From positions 1,302,001 to 1,366,000 of the forward strand of contig CP021423.1 of NCBI GenBank assembly GCA_002162075.1: a DNA stretch of 64,000 bases, given 5' to 3'. The notes under the pieces were generated by a model, which saw only the letters and a list, made by a program, of their open reading frames with translations, made no database searches and was not told where the DNA came from. Position 1 is the stretch's first letter. The number at the start of each line of letters is the position of its first letter. The stretch comes from Armatimonadetes bacterium Uphvl-Ar1 (GTDB taxonomy: Bacteria > Armatimonadota > Fimbriimonadia > Fimbriimonadales > Fimbriimonadaceae). The position numbers and the translations under genes were made by a program. Of the stretch, positions 37,404-45,785 are shown one piece after another.

Positions 37404-37976
37404 ATGGATATCCCACCCCAAATACCCTCTGATCAAACCCCACCACCTAACTTTCAATCCTTCCCATCCAGCCAGCCCAAATCCAATTCCAATTCGAATC
37501 TTGGAATCATCATTGGTGCCGTAGTTGTAGTCGGATTCTGCCTTTGCCTCCCCATCCTTGGAGCAATTCTTTTCCCAGTTTTCGCCCAAGCGAAAGATGC
37601 CGCCCGTCGGACACAAGCCATATCAAACCTCAAACTCGCCGCAACGGCTGTCATTGTATATACCGCCGATTATGATGACCGCTTCCCCCCAACAATGGGT
37701 GAAAATCGCGGTCTAACGCAATCCCTTTCACCTTATCTCCCATCCCCAAACTACATGGTGATCGAAGATACTCCCGTTGAAAGTAATCCAAACCTTGCAT
37801 CCAAAAAATCAACCGATGTCGAGTTCCCCGAATCAACAATCATGCTCTACTGCATCCCCGAGGCAATACGCAATTCTGCTTTCGTCGCCGCTACCGATGG
37901 GTCTGCAAAACGAGTGGAACCCAATGACTTATTCATCAACATTTCTAACAATACATTCACGGTTCCATCCAAATAA
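37404..37976 (+). CDS. Pilin-like protein with replaced N-terminus (no prepilin cleavage motif)
   Basis: A 190-residue protein related to the DUF1559/GspG-like pilins nearby: after a Pro/Ser-rich cytoplasmic start of about 33 residues there is a membrane helix (LGIIIGAVVVVGFCLCLPI) running into LGAILFPVFAQAKDAARRTQAISNLKLAATAVIVYTADYDDRFPP, which matches the mature pilins from ILFPVFAQAK onward. The FTLIE cleavage motif is missing; the hydrophobic stretch is preceded by Asn/Ser instead. It is therefore probably a fixed membrane protein of the same fold, not assembled into a pilus. A palindrome touches its start codon. Confidence 0.65.
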   Translation: MDIPPQIPSDQTPPPNFQSFPSSQPKSNSNSNLGIIIGAVVVVGFCLCLPILGAILFPVFAQAKDAARRTQAISNLKLAATAVIVYTADYDDRFPPTMGENRGLTQSLSPYLPSPNYMVIEDTPVESNPNLASKKSTDVEFPESTIMLYCIPEAIRNSAFVAATDGSAKRVEPNDLFINISNNTFTVPSK

Positions 37977-37981
37977 TCCGA

Positions 37982-38836
37982 GTGCCTACACCTAACGCCT
38001 TGAACGCCATCTCCGCCAAGCACCGTCTCGGTGAAGCCAATTGGCGACCCCTCCCCCACCCCGGCATTGTCAACCAGGTCTTCACAACCGATTCCTTCGT
38101 GCTCCGCATCCCTCACCGAGCTGACTTCGCCCTCGAAGACACGATCACCGAACGTCACATCCTCCCCCTCGTCCAATCCCAGGTTCAAACCCCCGCCCTG
38201 ATCACCTTCGATTCTGATCGCGACATTCTCCCCGTCCCCTTCTCAATTTTTTGTCGAATTCCCGCCGATCCCCTACACCGTGCGAGAAGAGTCAACCATC
38301 AGAAAATCGCCGAAGCCATTCTCCAAGTCCATTCGCTCGCCGTCCAATCCCACCCCGATCTGGACGAACACCCAATCCCCGAACTTGAAGAGTATCTTGA
38401 AATTACTAAAAAATTTCCCGACCCAGAGCAACATTGGATCGCAACCTGGCTCCGCCAACTCTCACCGATCAACGAACTCCCCTATGCAGAACTATTCATC
38501 CACGGCGACCTCCACGAACACAATCTCCTCATTGATGACAACCAAAATCCATGGCTGATCGACTGGGGGGACGCTGGTCACGGCGACCCAGCGGTGGACT
38601 TTGCCGTTCTCCCTACCGAGCACTTCATCCCAATACTCGCCGCCTACCAAAAGATTGCATCACCAGACCCAACTCTCACCCCCAGAGTGGCTCTCCACCA
38701 ATTCCTCCACCACCTCCGGATGGCTGAATCCGCCCTAGATCAGAACCTTACTGACCCCATCAACCCCCTCCGCAATCTCTTCAACCTTTGGCAATCACAC
38801 CTCGATTGGAAAGAGTTTAACCCCACAAAACCCTAA
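37982..38836 (+). CDS. Aminoglycoside-phosphotransferase-family kinase
   Basis: A 284-residue APH/choline-kinase-like enzyme. The core motifs are intact: the ATP-binding VFTTDSFVLRIPHR, the catalytic loop FIHGDLHEHNLLID with the catalytic Asp, and the metal motif LIDWGDAGHGDPAVDFA. Substrates in this family range from antibiotics to choline, homoserine and sugars; here none can be inferred. The GTG at 37982 starts 5 bp after the preceding gene, and the stop overlaps that of the convergent pilin-like gene by 4 bp. Confidence 0.8.
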   Translation: MPTPNALNAISAKHRLGEANWRPLPHPGIVNQVFTTDSFVLRIPHRADFALEDTITERHILPLVQSQVQTPALITFDSDRDILPVPFSIFCRIPADPLHRARRVNHQKIAEAILQVHSLAVQSHPDLDEHPIPELEEYLEITKKFPDPEQHWIATWLRQLSPINELPYAELFIHGDLHEHNLLIDDNQNPWLIDWGDAGHGDPAVDFAVLPTEHFIPILAAYQKIASPDPTLTPRVALHQFLHHLRMAESALDQNLTDPINPLRNLFNLWQSHLDWKEFNPTKP

Positions 38837-39696
38837 TCCGAATCCCAAAGATACTTTTCTGGCTCTGTCACCCGCACACTCGCAAAGAGCAAATCGCGCC
38901 GCCAGTTAGTCCCAGCAGCTAGCTGATCAGGTGACTTCCAACTCGCATGTCCGTCCGACCAAACCACAGCCGTTTTCCCTGTCTTGCGAAAAGCAACCCC
39001 TCCCGTAAAAGCCCCCTCGGCAAAACTCTGCCCCAAATACGTTGTTGCACCGGTTCCCCACCTTTGACCAGGAACGCACCGTGAACCCGGATTAGTCCCC
39101 GTTTCGGTACTCACACAAAACGGCGGATTGATCAGATAAGCGGCCCAGATCGGCGTACCAACTGCAAGCCAATCGCCGTTGCCATTCCGGGCTTTTTTCG
39201 TCACAAAATGAACCGTCTCTGCCGGATTTGCCAAACTCGTCTGACTCAAAGGGAATGCACCGTCCGCCATAAAATTCCCCCGCCAGGGCGAGTGAATCGT
39301 GTAAGCGTAGCCAAACTGAGTATGGTAGAGCCGACTAATTTCCACGGAATTACCGTCAAAAGCCTGCTCAGGAGTCGTTACCGGATCTTGGAAAACCTGA
39401 CTATTTTTCACATAAGGCTGCAAAAGCCACGCCCACGAATAGAAAAATCGCCCCATCGAGGAGACTGGTGCTGCCGGATCCATCCGTCCGACCAACACCG
39501 AAAAATCATCATAGTCAGCCGCATAAAGAAAATGGGACGTTCCAATCTGTTTGATATTGCTCAACGAAGCCGTCCCCTTCGCCGCGACTTTCGCCTGGGC
39601 AAAGACCGGGAACAGTATCGCCGCCAAAATCGCGATCACCGCAATGACCACCAAAAGTTCAATCAACGTGAACGCCCGCAACTTTGCCAGACCCAT
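38833..39696 (-). CDS. DUF1559/GspG-like pilin-type protein
   Basis: A 287-residue type II secretion/type IV pilin-like protein. MGLAKLRAFTLIELLVVIAV carries the prepilin cleavage signal (cut before Phe) and the Glu at +5, followed by the helix IAILAAILFPVFAQAKVAAKGTASLSNIKQIGTSHFLYAADYDD and a large C-terminal domain ending in a conserved stretch near VVWSDGHASWKSPDQLA. The ATG at 39696 is preferred over an in-frame TTG at 39732. It is not preceded by the 81-nt leader found before the pilin genes at 62328 and 63546. It stands alone between convergent APH and hslU. Confidence 0.88.
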   Translation of the reverse strand: MGLAKLRAFTLIELLVVIAVIAILAAILFPVFAQAKVAAKGTASLSNIKQIGTSHFLYAADYDDFSVLVGRMDPAAPVSSMGRFFYSWAWLLQPYVKNSQVFQDPVTTPEQAFDGNSVEISRLYHTQFGYAYTIHSPWRGNFMADGAFPLSQTSLANPAETVHFVTKKARNGNGDWLAVGTPIWAAYLINPPFCVSTETGTNPGSRCVPGQRWGTGATTYLGQSFAEGAFTGGVAFRKTGKTAVVWSDGHASWKSPDQLAAGTNWRRDLLFASVRVTEPEKYLWDSD

Positions 39697-39743
39697 GCCA
39701 GAAAGACTAACACATTTCCCGCAAAGTTCCAAATTTCGGGACT

Positions 39744-41138
39744 CTAAATCAACTCTTGATTCCGACCCAGATCCTTGAGGATCGGCTCCAACTGCTCCCG
39801 GACAAACGCCGCATCAACTGTCACAACCGGAGGAGCAACGTCCGGTGCATCATAAAGATAATCCTCCAGCAACCGCTCCAGCAACGTATGCAACCGCCGT
39901 GCCCCGATATTCCCCGCTTTCTCATTCACCAAAATCGCAAACTTGGCGATCTCATCGAGAGCCTCTTCCTTAAAGTCCACTTTCACCCCATCAACTCCCA
40001 ACAGCTTGATGTATTGCTTCGTCAGGGCATTCTTCGGCTCCTTCAAAATCCGAATAAAATCTTGCTCTCCCAACGACTCTAGCCGAACCCGAATCGGCAG
40101 ACGACCCTGAAGTTCCGGAATCAAATCGCCTGGCTTACTCACGTGGAAAGCCCCCGCCGCAATAAACAGAATGTGATCTGTATTCACCGGACCAAACTTG
40201 GTCGCCACTACGGAACCCTCAACAATCGGAAGCAAGTCGCGCTGAACCCCTTCCCGGCTCACGTCTGGCCCGGAACCTCCACTCGGCATCGCAACTTTAT
40301 CAATTTCATCAATAAAAATAATCCCGGTTTGCTCTGCGCGCTCAATCGCATCCTTTGCAATCGAACCCGTATCAATTCGCCGCTTCGCTTCGTTCTGAGT
40401 CAGAATCTCAATCGCCTCTTTCATCGGTGCCCGGCGATAACCCATTTTTGGACCGCCTCGACCCATCAATTGGTTCATATCCAGCCCCATTTCCTCCATG
40501 CCCTGAGGCGTAAACACCTGCAGAAACTGGCTCCCTTGAGCCTCTTCAAACTCCACTTCCACAACCTTATCGTCGTGCAAGCCATCCGAAATTTCTTTCC
40601 GGAGCTTCGCCAGTCGAACCTCCCGCTCCTCAGCCGTTTCCTGAGGTTCCGATTCTGCCCCCGCCTCTGTGGTCTCCCCACCAAACCAAACTGGTGTCTG
40701 GTATTGGATGGGTTTGTCATCCAGCAGCGATACGAGCTGGTCTAAAGCCGCTTCACGGGCCGGCCCTTGGACTTCCGCTACCATTTCCGCCTCAACAAGC
40801 CGCATCGCATTTGCCGCAAGATCACGAACCATCGACTCCACATCCCGCCCCACATACCCCACTTCCGTGAATTTCGTCGCCTCCACTTTCACAAACGGTG
40901 CACGAGCCAATTGCGCCAATCGCCTCGCAATCTCCGTCTTCCCAACTCCCGTCGGGCCGATCATCAAAATGTTCTTCGGCATAATATCGCGCCGATCTTC
41001 TGCTGGCAATTGCTGCCTCCGGAATCGGTTACGCAACGCCACTGCGACTGCCCGCTTAGCTTCGTCTTGCCCGACAATATATTCGTCCAATTTCTGCACA
41101 ATCTGGCGCGGGGTCAGTTCTTCAATCGGGAGTGCCAT
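39744..41138 (-). CDS. hslU: HslU, ATPase of the HslVU protease
   Basis: A 464-residue AAA+ unfoldase. It begins LTPRQIVQKLDEYIVGQDEAKRAVAVALRNR, has Walker A GPTGVGKT (61-68), the I-domain (about residues 115-235, acidic, with MGYRRAPMKEAIEIL), Walker B IIFIDEIDKVA, and the sensor GRLPIRVRLESL. The ATG at 41138 fits the family N-terminus; an upstream frame extension to 41159 does not. No hslV lies next to it, although hslV and hslU are usually adjacent. It is divergent from recN. Confidence 0.93.
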   Translation of the reverse strand: MALPIEELTPRQIVQKLDEYIVGQDEAKRAVAVALRNRFRRQQLPAEDRRDIMPKNILMIGPTGVGKTEIARRLAQLARAPFVKVEATKFTEVGYVGRDVESMVRDLAANAMRLVEAEMVAEVQGPAREAALDQLVSLLDDKPIQYQTPVWFGGETTEAGAESEPQETAEEREVRLAKLRKEISDGLHDDKVVEVEFEEAQGSQFLQVFTPQGMEEMGLDMNQLMGRGGPKMGYRRAPMKEAIEILTQNEAKRRIDTGSIAKDAIERAEQTGIIFIDEIDKVAMPSGGSGPDVSREGVQRDLLPIVEGSVVATKFGPVNTDHILFIAAGAFHVSKPGDLIPELQGRLPIRVRLESLGEQDFIRILKEPKNALTKQYIKLLGVDGVKVDFKEEALDEIAKFAILVNEKAGNIGARRLHTLLERLLEDYLYDAPDVAPPVVTVDAAFVREQLEPILKDLGRNQELI

Positions 41139-41208
41139 ACTCCCTCGTTCTACCTGCAAACCCCCTCCCTTCCCCGGACCGCCAATAAAATCAAAATTCT
41201 CTCGCCAC

Positions 41209-41236
41209 TTGCATTCCCGGTATTTTTATGTATACT
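41209..41236 (+). promoter_or_regulatory. Candidate sigma-70-type promoter for recN
   Basis: TTGCAT (41209-41214) and TATACT (41231-41236) are separated by 16 bp and lie 41 bp upstream of the recN start. The -10 is a five-of-six match to TATAAT. It points away from hslU. Confidence 0.5.
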
Positions 41237-41276
41237 ATCATGTAGACACACGATCCAATCGCCAAGGAATGCCCCC

Positions 41277-42974
41277 ATGATCCAGTCCCTCTCCGTCCAA
41301 AACCTCGCTCTCATCACCACCGCAAACCTCACCCTCCAACCAGGGCTTACCGCCATCACGGGCGAGACTGGGGCCGGGAAGTCACTTCTCATAGACAGTC
41401 TTCTCCTTGCCCTGGGCGGCCGAGCCGAATCCCACCTCGTGCGACAAGGAAGCACCAAAGCCACCGTCACCCTTCTCGCTGACCTCTCCGAAAACAAGCA
41501 GGCGCAAAATGCATGCTCTGAGATCGGTATTGATCTTGAAGACAACCAAATCCTCATCCAACGCGAGCTCTCTGCCGAGGGCCGATCCACCGTTCGCATC
41601 AATGGTCGTCCCGCAACCGTGAGCATTCTGCGCACTCTCAGTCACCACATCGCCGATCTCCACGGACAACATGATCACCGCAATCTGCTCGATCCGGAAA
41701 AACAACTCGAACTCCTCGATACCTGGATCGGCACATCTGCATCTTCGCTTAAAGCTCAACTCGGAGAGCAACTCGAAAAAACCAATGCACTCAAGCACCA
41801 GCTCAAGTCACTTCAATCATCCGCCCGAGAGCGTGCCCAGCGACTTGATCTCCTCCAATTCCAAATCTCCGAAATCACCGAAGCCAACCTCCAGCCCAAC
41901 GAGACCGAGAACCTCAAAGCAGCCCTCGCCCGCCTCACCCACGCCCAACGCCTCGGCGATACAATCAATCTCCTTATTGATTCTCTTGCCGAATCCGAAT
42001 CAAGCGCAAGCGAACGAATCAGCATTGCCAACCGAGAAATCACACTGTCCGCAAAGCTTGATCCCACGCTCACCTCCATTCTCGAACTCACAGAAACCGC
42101 CGAATCCGCTCTCGCTGAAGCCCTGTCTCAGATGCGCGACTACATCGAAACGCTTGACTACGACCCCGAACAGTTAGAAATCATCGCCGCTCGGCTAGAT
42201 CTCATCTCGAATCTCAAAAGGAAATATGGCGAAACAGAAGAAGACATCCTGGCCTACCTCCACAACGCCCAAATTGAACTCGATCAAATTCTCAATCAAA
42301 CTCAAGATGCCACCGACATAGAAGCTCAACTCGCAAAAGAAAGCCGAGAACTCGAATCCCTCGCCAACTCTCTCACCCTCCTTCGCAAGCAAAAATCTCG
42401 AGATTTTGCTGCCGCAACCCTAAGCCACATTCACGAACTCGCCCTCGAGCGAGCCAATCTGAGTCTCAATTTCTCAACGCAAGAAATTGATGAAACAGGC
42501 CAAGATCAAGTCGAACTGCAATTCACAGCGAACCCCGGGGAACCCATCCAGCCACTCCACAAAATTGCCTCTGGCGGAGAGCTGAGCCGAGTCATGCTTG
42601 CTATCAAAGTCGCGACCGCCCACACTTCCGGGGTTCAGACTCTCATCTTTGATGAGGTCGATACAGGCCTCTCCGGGCGGGCCGCCGCCATCACCGCACG
42701 CAAACTCCAGGAACTTGCATCAACGAATCAAGTCATTGTCATCAGCCACCTCGCTCAAGTCGCCGCCGCCGCCGATCACCATATCGAAATCGCAAAATCA
42801 ACGACCAAAACCACGACCGCAACCGAGTTAAAGAACTTGACGGAAACGGAAAAACCCGCCGCGATCGCCCGCCTTCTCGCCGGTGAAGAAATTGGGACAT
42901 CCGCCCTCGCGAACGCTCACGAAATCATCGCCGCCGCCCAACGTCCCATCCAAAATCTCGTGCGAACGGGATAG
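41277..42974 (+). CDS. recN: DNA repair protein RecN
   Basis: A 565-residue SMC-like ATPase that acts early in double-strand-break repair. The N-terminal head has Walker A GETGAGKS (residues 29-36), a long coiled coil covers roughly residues 150-420, and the C-terminal head has the signature ASGGELSRVMLAIK and Walker B TLIFDEVDTGLSG, followed by HLAQVAAAADHH. The ATG at 41277 has AAGGA upstream; the in-frame extension to 40767 lies inside hslU on the other strand. It is divergent from hslU. A LexA box was not identified. Confidence 0.95.
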   Translation: MIQSLSVQNLALITTANLTLQPGLTAITGETGAGKSLLIDSLLLALGGRAESHLVRQGSTKATVTLLADLSENKQAQNACSEIGIDLEDNQILIQRELSAEGRSTVRINGRPATVSILRTLSHHIADLHGQHDHRNLLDPEKQLELLDTWIGTSASSLKAQLGEQLEKTNALKHQLKSLQSSARERAQRLDLLQFQISEITEANLQPNETENLKAALARLTHAQRLGDTINLLIDSLAESESSASERISIANREITLSAKLDPTLTSILELTETAESALAEALSQMRDYIETLDYDPEQLEIIAARLDLISNLKRKYGETEEDILAYLHNAQIELDQILNQTQDATDIEAQLAKESRELESLANSLTLLRKQKSRDFAAATLSHIHELALERANLSLNFSTQEIDETGQDQVELQFTANPGEPIQPLHKIASGGELSRVMLAIKVATAHTSGVQTLIFDEVDTGLSGRAAAITARKLQELASTNQVIVISHLAQVAAAADHHIEIAKSTTKTTTATELKNLTETEKPAAIARLLAGEEIGTSALANAHEIIAAAQRPIQNLVRTG

Positions 42975-43000
42975 ACCCCAAACTCGGTATAAGGAGCATC

Positions 43001-44797
43001 ATGAGTAGTTCAGCCGCTGGAGTCACTTGGGATCTCTCTGCCCTGTTTTCAAGTCCCACCGATCCAAAAATCGCATCCACTTGGGAAATCTGTCACACCC
43101 AAGCCGACCAGTTTGCAACCTACTACCGAGGCAAAGTTGCCAACCTCGACGCCGCTGGACTCGCCCAAGCCCTGAAAGACTTAGAACAAATCAGCAACGA
43201 ATCCAGCAAGCCCATCACTTACGCCAACCTCCTTTTCGCCGGGAATACATCAGATCCAAAGCTCGGTGCATTCCTCCAAAAGCAAACCGAAAATTCATCC
43301 GCGCTCAGCATCAAGATGATGTTTTTTGAACTGGAACTCCAACAAGTGCCTCAGGAGTCAATCTCCAAACTTCTGAACGACCCCATCCTCGCCGAGTATC
43401 GCCACTACATCGAAAAAGTCCGCATTTACACCCCCTACTCGCTCGACGAAGCCCGCGAAGTCCTTCTCGAAGAATCAGCGAATGTCGGCATCCGTGCTTG
43501 GCAACGCCTCCACGACGAAGTCACCGCGAACCACGTTTTTCACTATACTGATCCCGAATCCCAGGAGACAACCGAACTCAGCCAAGAGGAAGTGCTTGAT
43601 AAACTTCGCGATCCAAGTCGCGCCGTTCGCCAAGCGGCCGCAGATTCGTTCACAGCTGGCCTGAAAGAAATGGAGCGAGTCATCGCTTTCACCTACAACA
43701 CCATCCTCGCCGACAAAAAGCTCGATGACCGCCTCCGGGGACTCGAATACCCCGAGCGATCACGGCACCTCGCCAACGAACTCGACAAAGAAACGGTTGA
43801 TCTCGTTATGCAACTCTGCCGCGAAAGCAGCAACGTTGTCGCCCGCTACTACAACACCAAGCGGATCATCCTCGGCCTTCCCGAACTCACGCACATCGAC
43901 CGTTACGCCCCTCTTTTTGAGTCAAAAGAGGAAATCCCATACAACGAAGCCAAAGAAATAATCCTCAAATCATTTGGCGAATTCCACCCCGAAATCCAAT
44001 CTCGAGCCAAAGAGTTCTTCGACAAGAACTGGATTGATGCCGAAACCCGGGCCGGAAAAACTGGCGGTGCATTCTGTAGCTACAACACCCCCGACACCCA
44101 CCCCGTCATCCTCATGAGCTACATGGATAAGCTCACCGATGTCGGCACCCTCGCCCATGAGTTGGGTCACGGCGTCCATGCATCTCTCAGCCGAAAGCAA
44201 AACCTCTACAATTTCCACGGCACCCTTCCCCTAGCCGAACTCGCTTCAATTTTCGGTGAAATCCTCGTCTTCGAAGACCTCGTCAAGTCCGCCTCGACCG
44301 AAGATTCCCTCGCCCTCTACGCTGACAAGCTTGAAGGCATTTTCGCCTCAGTTCACCGTCAATCCGCAATGTTCCGATTCGAACAGCGATGCCACACCCA
44401 TCGCCGCGAACAAGATGAACTCAGCGCCGAAGAGTTCCAAAACTATTGGCAAGAAGAACTCCAAGCCATGTTCGGAGATGGCGTCACCCTCGGTGATCAA
44501 CACAAGCACTGGTGGCTCTATGTCGGACACTTCTTCTTCGCACCCTTCTATGTCTATGCCTATTCTTTCGGCGAACTCCTCACCCTGGCTCTGTACGAAA
44601 AAGCCAAATCCGAAGGCCCCGATTTCGCCAACAAATATGTCGATGTCCTCGAGCGCGGTGGAGGCGAAACCCCTCACGAGCTGATGGCCCACCTCGGCGT
44701 CGATCTCAAATCACACGAATTCTGGCGCGGCGGATTCGCCGTCATTGAACGAATGGTCGAAGAATTTGAATCCCTCTGGAACAAACACAAATCATGA
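43001..44797 (+). CDS. pepF: Oligoendopeptidase F (M3B), first copy
   Basis: A 598-residue cytoplasmic zinc peptidase. The zinc motif is LAHELGHGVHASL (His386, Glu387, His390), with the third ligand downstream in LAELASIFGEILVFEDL, and GGAFCSYNTPDTHPVILMSY is the substrate-binding region. The N-terminal helical domain starts TWDLSALFSSPTDPKI. AAGGAGCATC precedes the ATG. It cleaves short peptides in turnover. Its stop overlaps the DinB-like gene in ATGA. A second, related copy lies at 60435. Confidence 0.93.
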   Translation: MSSSAAGVTWDLSALFSSPTDPKIASTWEICHTQADQFATYYRGKVANLDAAGLAQALKDLEQISNESSKPITYANLLFAGNTSDPKLGAFLQKQTENSSALSIKMMFFELELQQVPQESISKLLNDPILAEYRHYIEKVRIYTPYSLDEAREVLLEESANVGIRAWQRLHDEVTANHVFHYTDPESQETTELSQEEVLDKLRDPSRAVRQAAADSFTAGLKEMERVIAFTYNTILADKKLDDRLRGLEYPERSRHLANELDKETVDLVMQLCRESSNVVARYYNTKRIILGLPELTHIDRYAPLFESKEEIPYNEAKEIILKSFGEFHPEIQSRAKEFFDKNWIDAETRAGKTGGAFCSYNTPDTHPVILMSYMDKLTDVGTLAHELGHGVHASLSRKQNLYNFHGTLPLAELASIFGEILVFEDLVKSASTEDSLALYADKLEGIFASVHRQSAMFRFEQRCHTHRREQDELSAEEFQNYWQEELQAMFGDGVTLGDQHKHWWLYVGHFFFAPFYVYAYSFGELLTLALYEKAKSEGPDFANKYVDVLERGGGETPHELMAHLGVDLKSHEFWRGGFAVIERMVEEFESLWNKHKS

Positions 44798-45270
44798 GCA
44801 CTCGTAAACTCCTCCTTGATTTCCACGCTCATATAGAAACCTCAGTTCTGCAAGACGTCGAAAATTCGTCCGATCAACTTTTTGCTGAAAGCGTCGGCAG
44901 TCTGGCCAGACCAGCGACAAACTACATGACCGAAGCTGGGCTCTTTCTTTCCTATGCTGCCCGCTATGTCGCAAATCCTGATGAAGTCGAACTCCTCAAA
45001 ATGGGACCCGATCCCGAAAAAACCCAAGCCGATTCAAGAAGACAGTCACAAATTATTCTCAAAAAAGGCTTCCGGGACATTCGCAAAACGATCGAAGCTC
45101 TTCCCGAAGAACAGTTCTCTGAAATGATAATGCCCATGTGGAGAAAGGAAATCACAAAGGGCCACTTCCTCCTTTATGCCCTTGCTCACGTTCTCTACCA
45201 CGATGGCCAGCTCGCTCTCACACAATTGATGAGTGGCGATCAAGAAATTCACTGGATAAAAGCCTTATGA
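44794..45270 (+). CDS. DinB-like four-helix protein (first of two)
   Basis: A 158-residue protein of DinB/DUF664-like character. The C-terminal helix keeps the metal-binding pattern HVLYHDGQLALTQL (H-x3-H plus DGQ), while the first His of the classical triad is not seen in the expected place (ATNYMTEAGLFLSYAARYV). It overlaps pepF by 4 bp and its own paralog by 4 bp (ATGA each time). DinB-fold proteins include thiol-dependent enzymes and stress proteins; no activity can be assigned. Confidence 0.65.
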   Translation: MSTRKLLLDFHAHIETSVLQDVENSSDQLFAESVGSLARPATNYMTEAGLFLSYAARYVANPDEVELLKMGPDPEKTQADSRRQSQIILKKGFRDIRKTIEALPEEQFSEMIMPMWRKEITKGHFLLYALAHVLYHDGQLALTQLMSGDQEIHWIKAL

Positions 45271-45740
45271 GTACCAAACAAGCTTTGCTTGACTTCCTAG
45301 ATGAAGTCGAATACATGATCATCAAAGACATCGAGGCATCCTCCGAGGAGTTCCTTATAAAAACCGTCGGAACTACCGATCGACCACCCGTTCAATTCCT
45401 AGCTGAAGTTGGAATTTTCAATAGCTTCACCGCACGCTACATCCAATCACCGGAAACCATCGACCCCCTCACCATCGAAAGCAACGCCGAACTCGAAGCG
45501 GTAGATACCAAGAGAAAGGCAAACATCCTCGTCAAAAAAGGATTCAATGATCTCCGGAAAGCCATCACAAACCTCGAAGAAGCTGACCTCACCAAAACTG
45601 TCACAGCGCAATGGGGCGTTCCGATCACCATCGCGCATTACATACTCCACGCTCTTGGACATTCAATGTATCACGACGGTCAGCTCTGCCAAAACCAACT
45701 GATTGCCGGAGACGACAAACTCCACTGGTCAGGAGAGTAA
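45267..45740 (+). CDS. DinB-like four-helix protein (second of two)
   Basis: A 157-residue paralog of the previous protein, with the same order of helices and the C-terminal HSMYHDGQLCQNQL. KKGFNDLRKAI matches KKGFRDIRKTI of its neighbour, so the pair arose by tandem duplication. Its ATG at 45267 shares bases with the stop of the first copy; the upstream open frame (45138) lies within that gene. Translation is coupled through the pepF-dinB-dinB chain. Confidence 0.65.
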   Translation: MSTKQALLDFLDEVEYMIIKDIEASSEEFLIKTVGTTDRPPVQFLAEVGIFNSFTARYIQSPETIDPLTIESNAELEAVDTKRKANILVKKGFNDLRKAITNLEEADLTKTVTAQWGVPITIAHYILHALGHSMYHDGQLCQNQLIAGDDKLHWSGE

Positions 45741-45785
45741 AGCCCATAATGTTCGCACCTGTCACCCCAATACGTGGCAGGTAAC

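Noticed and set aside
41209-41276. LexA/SOS box before recN
   Set aside because: TATACT-ATCATGTAGAC has no clear dyad of the Gram-positive or Gram-negative LexA type.
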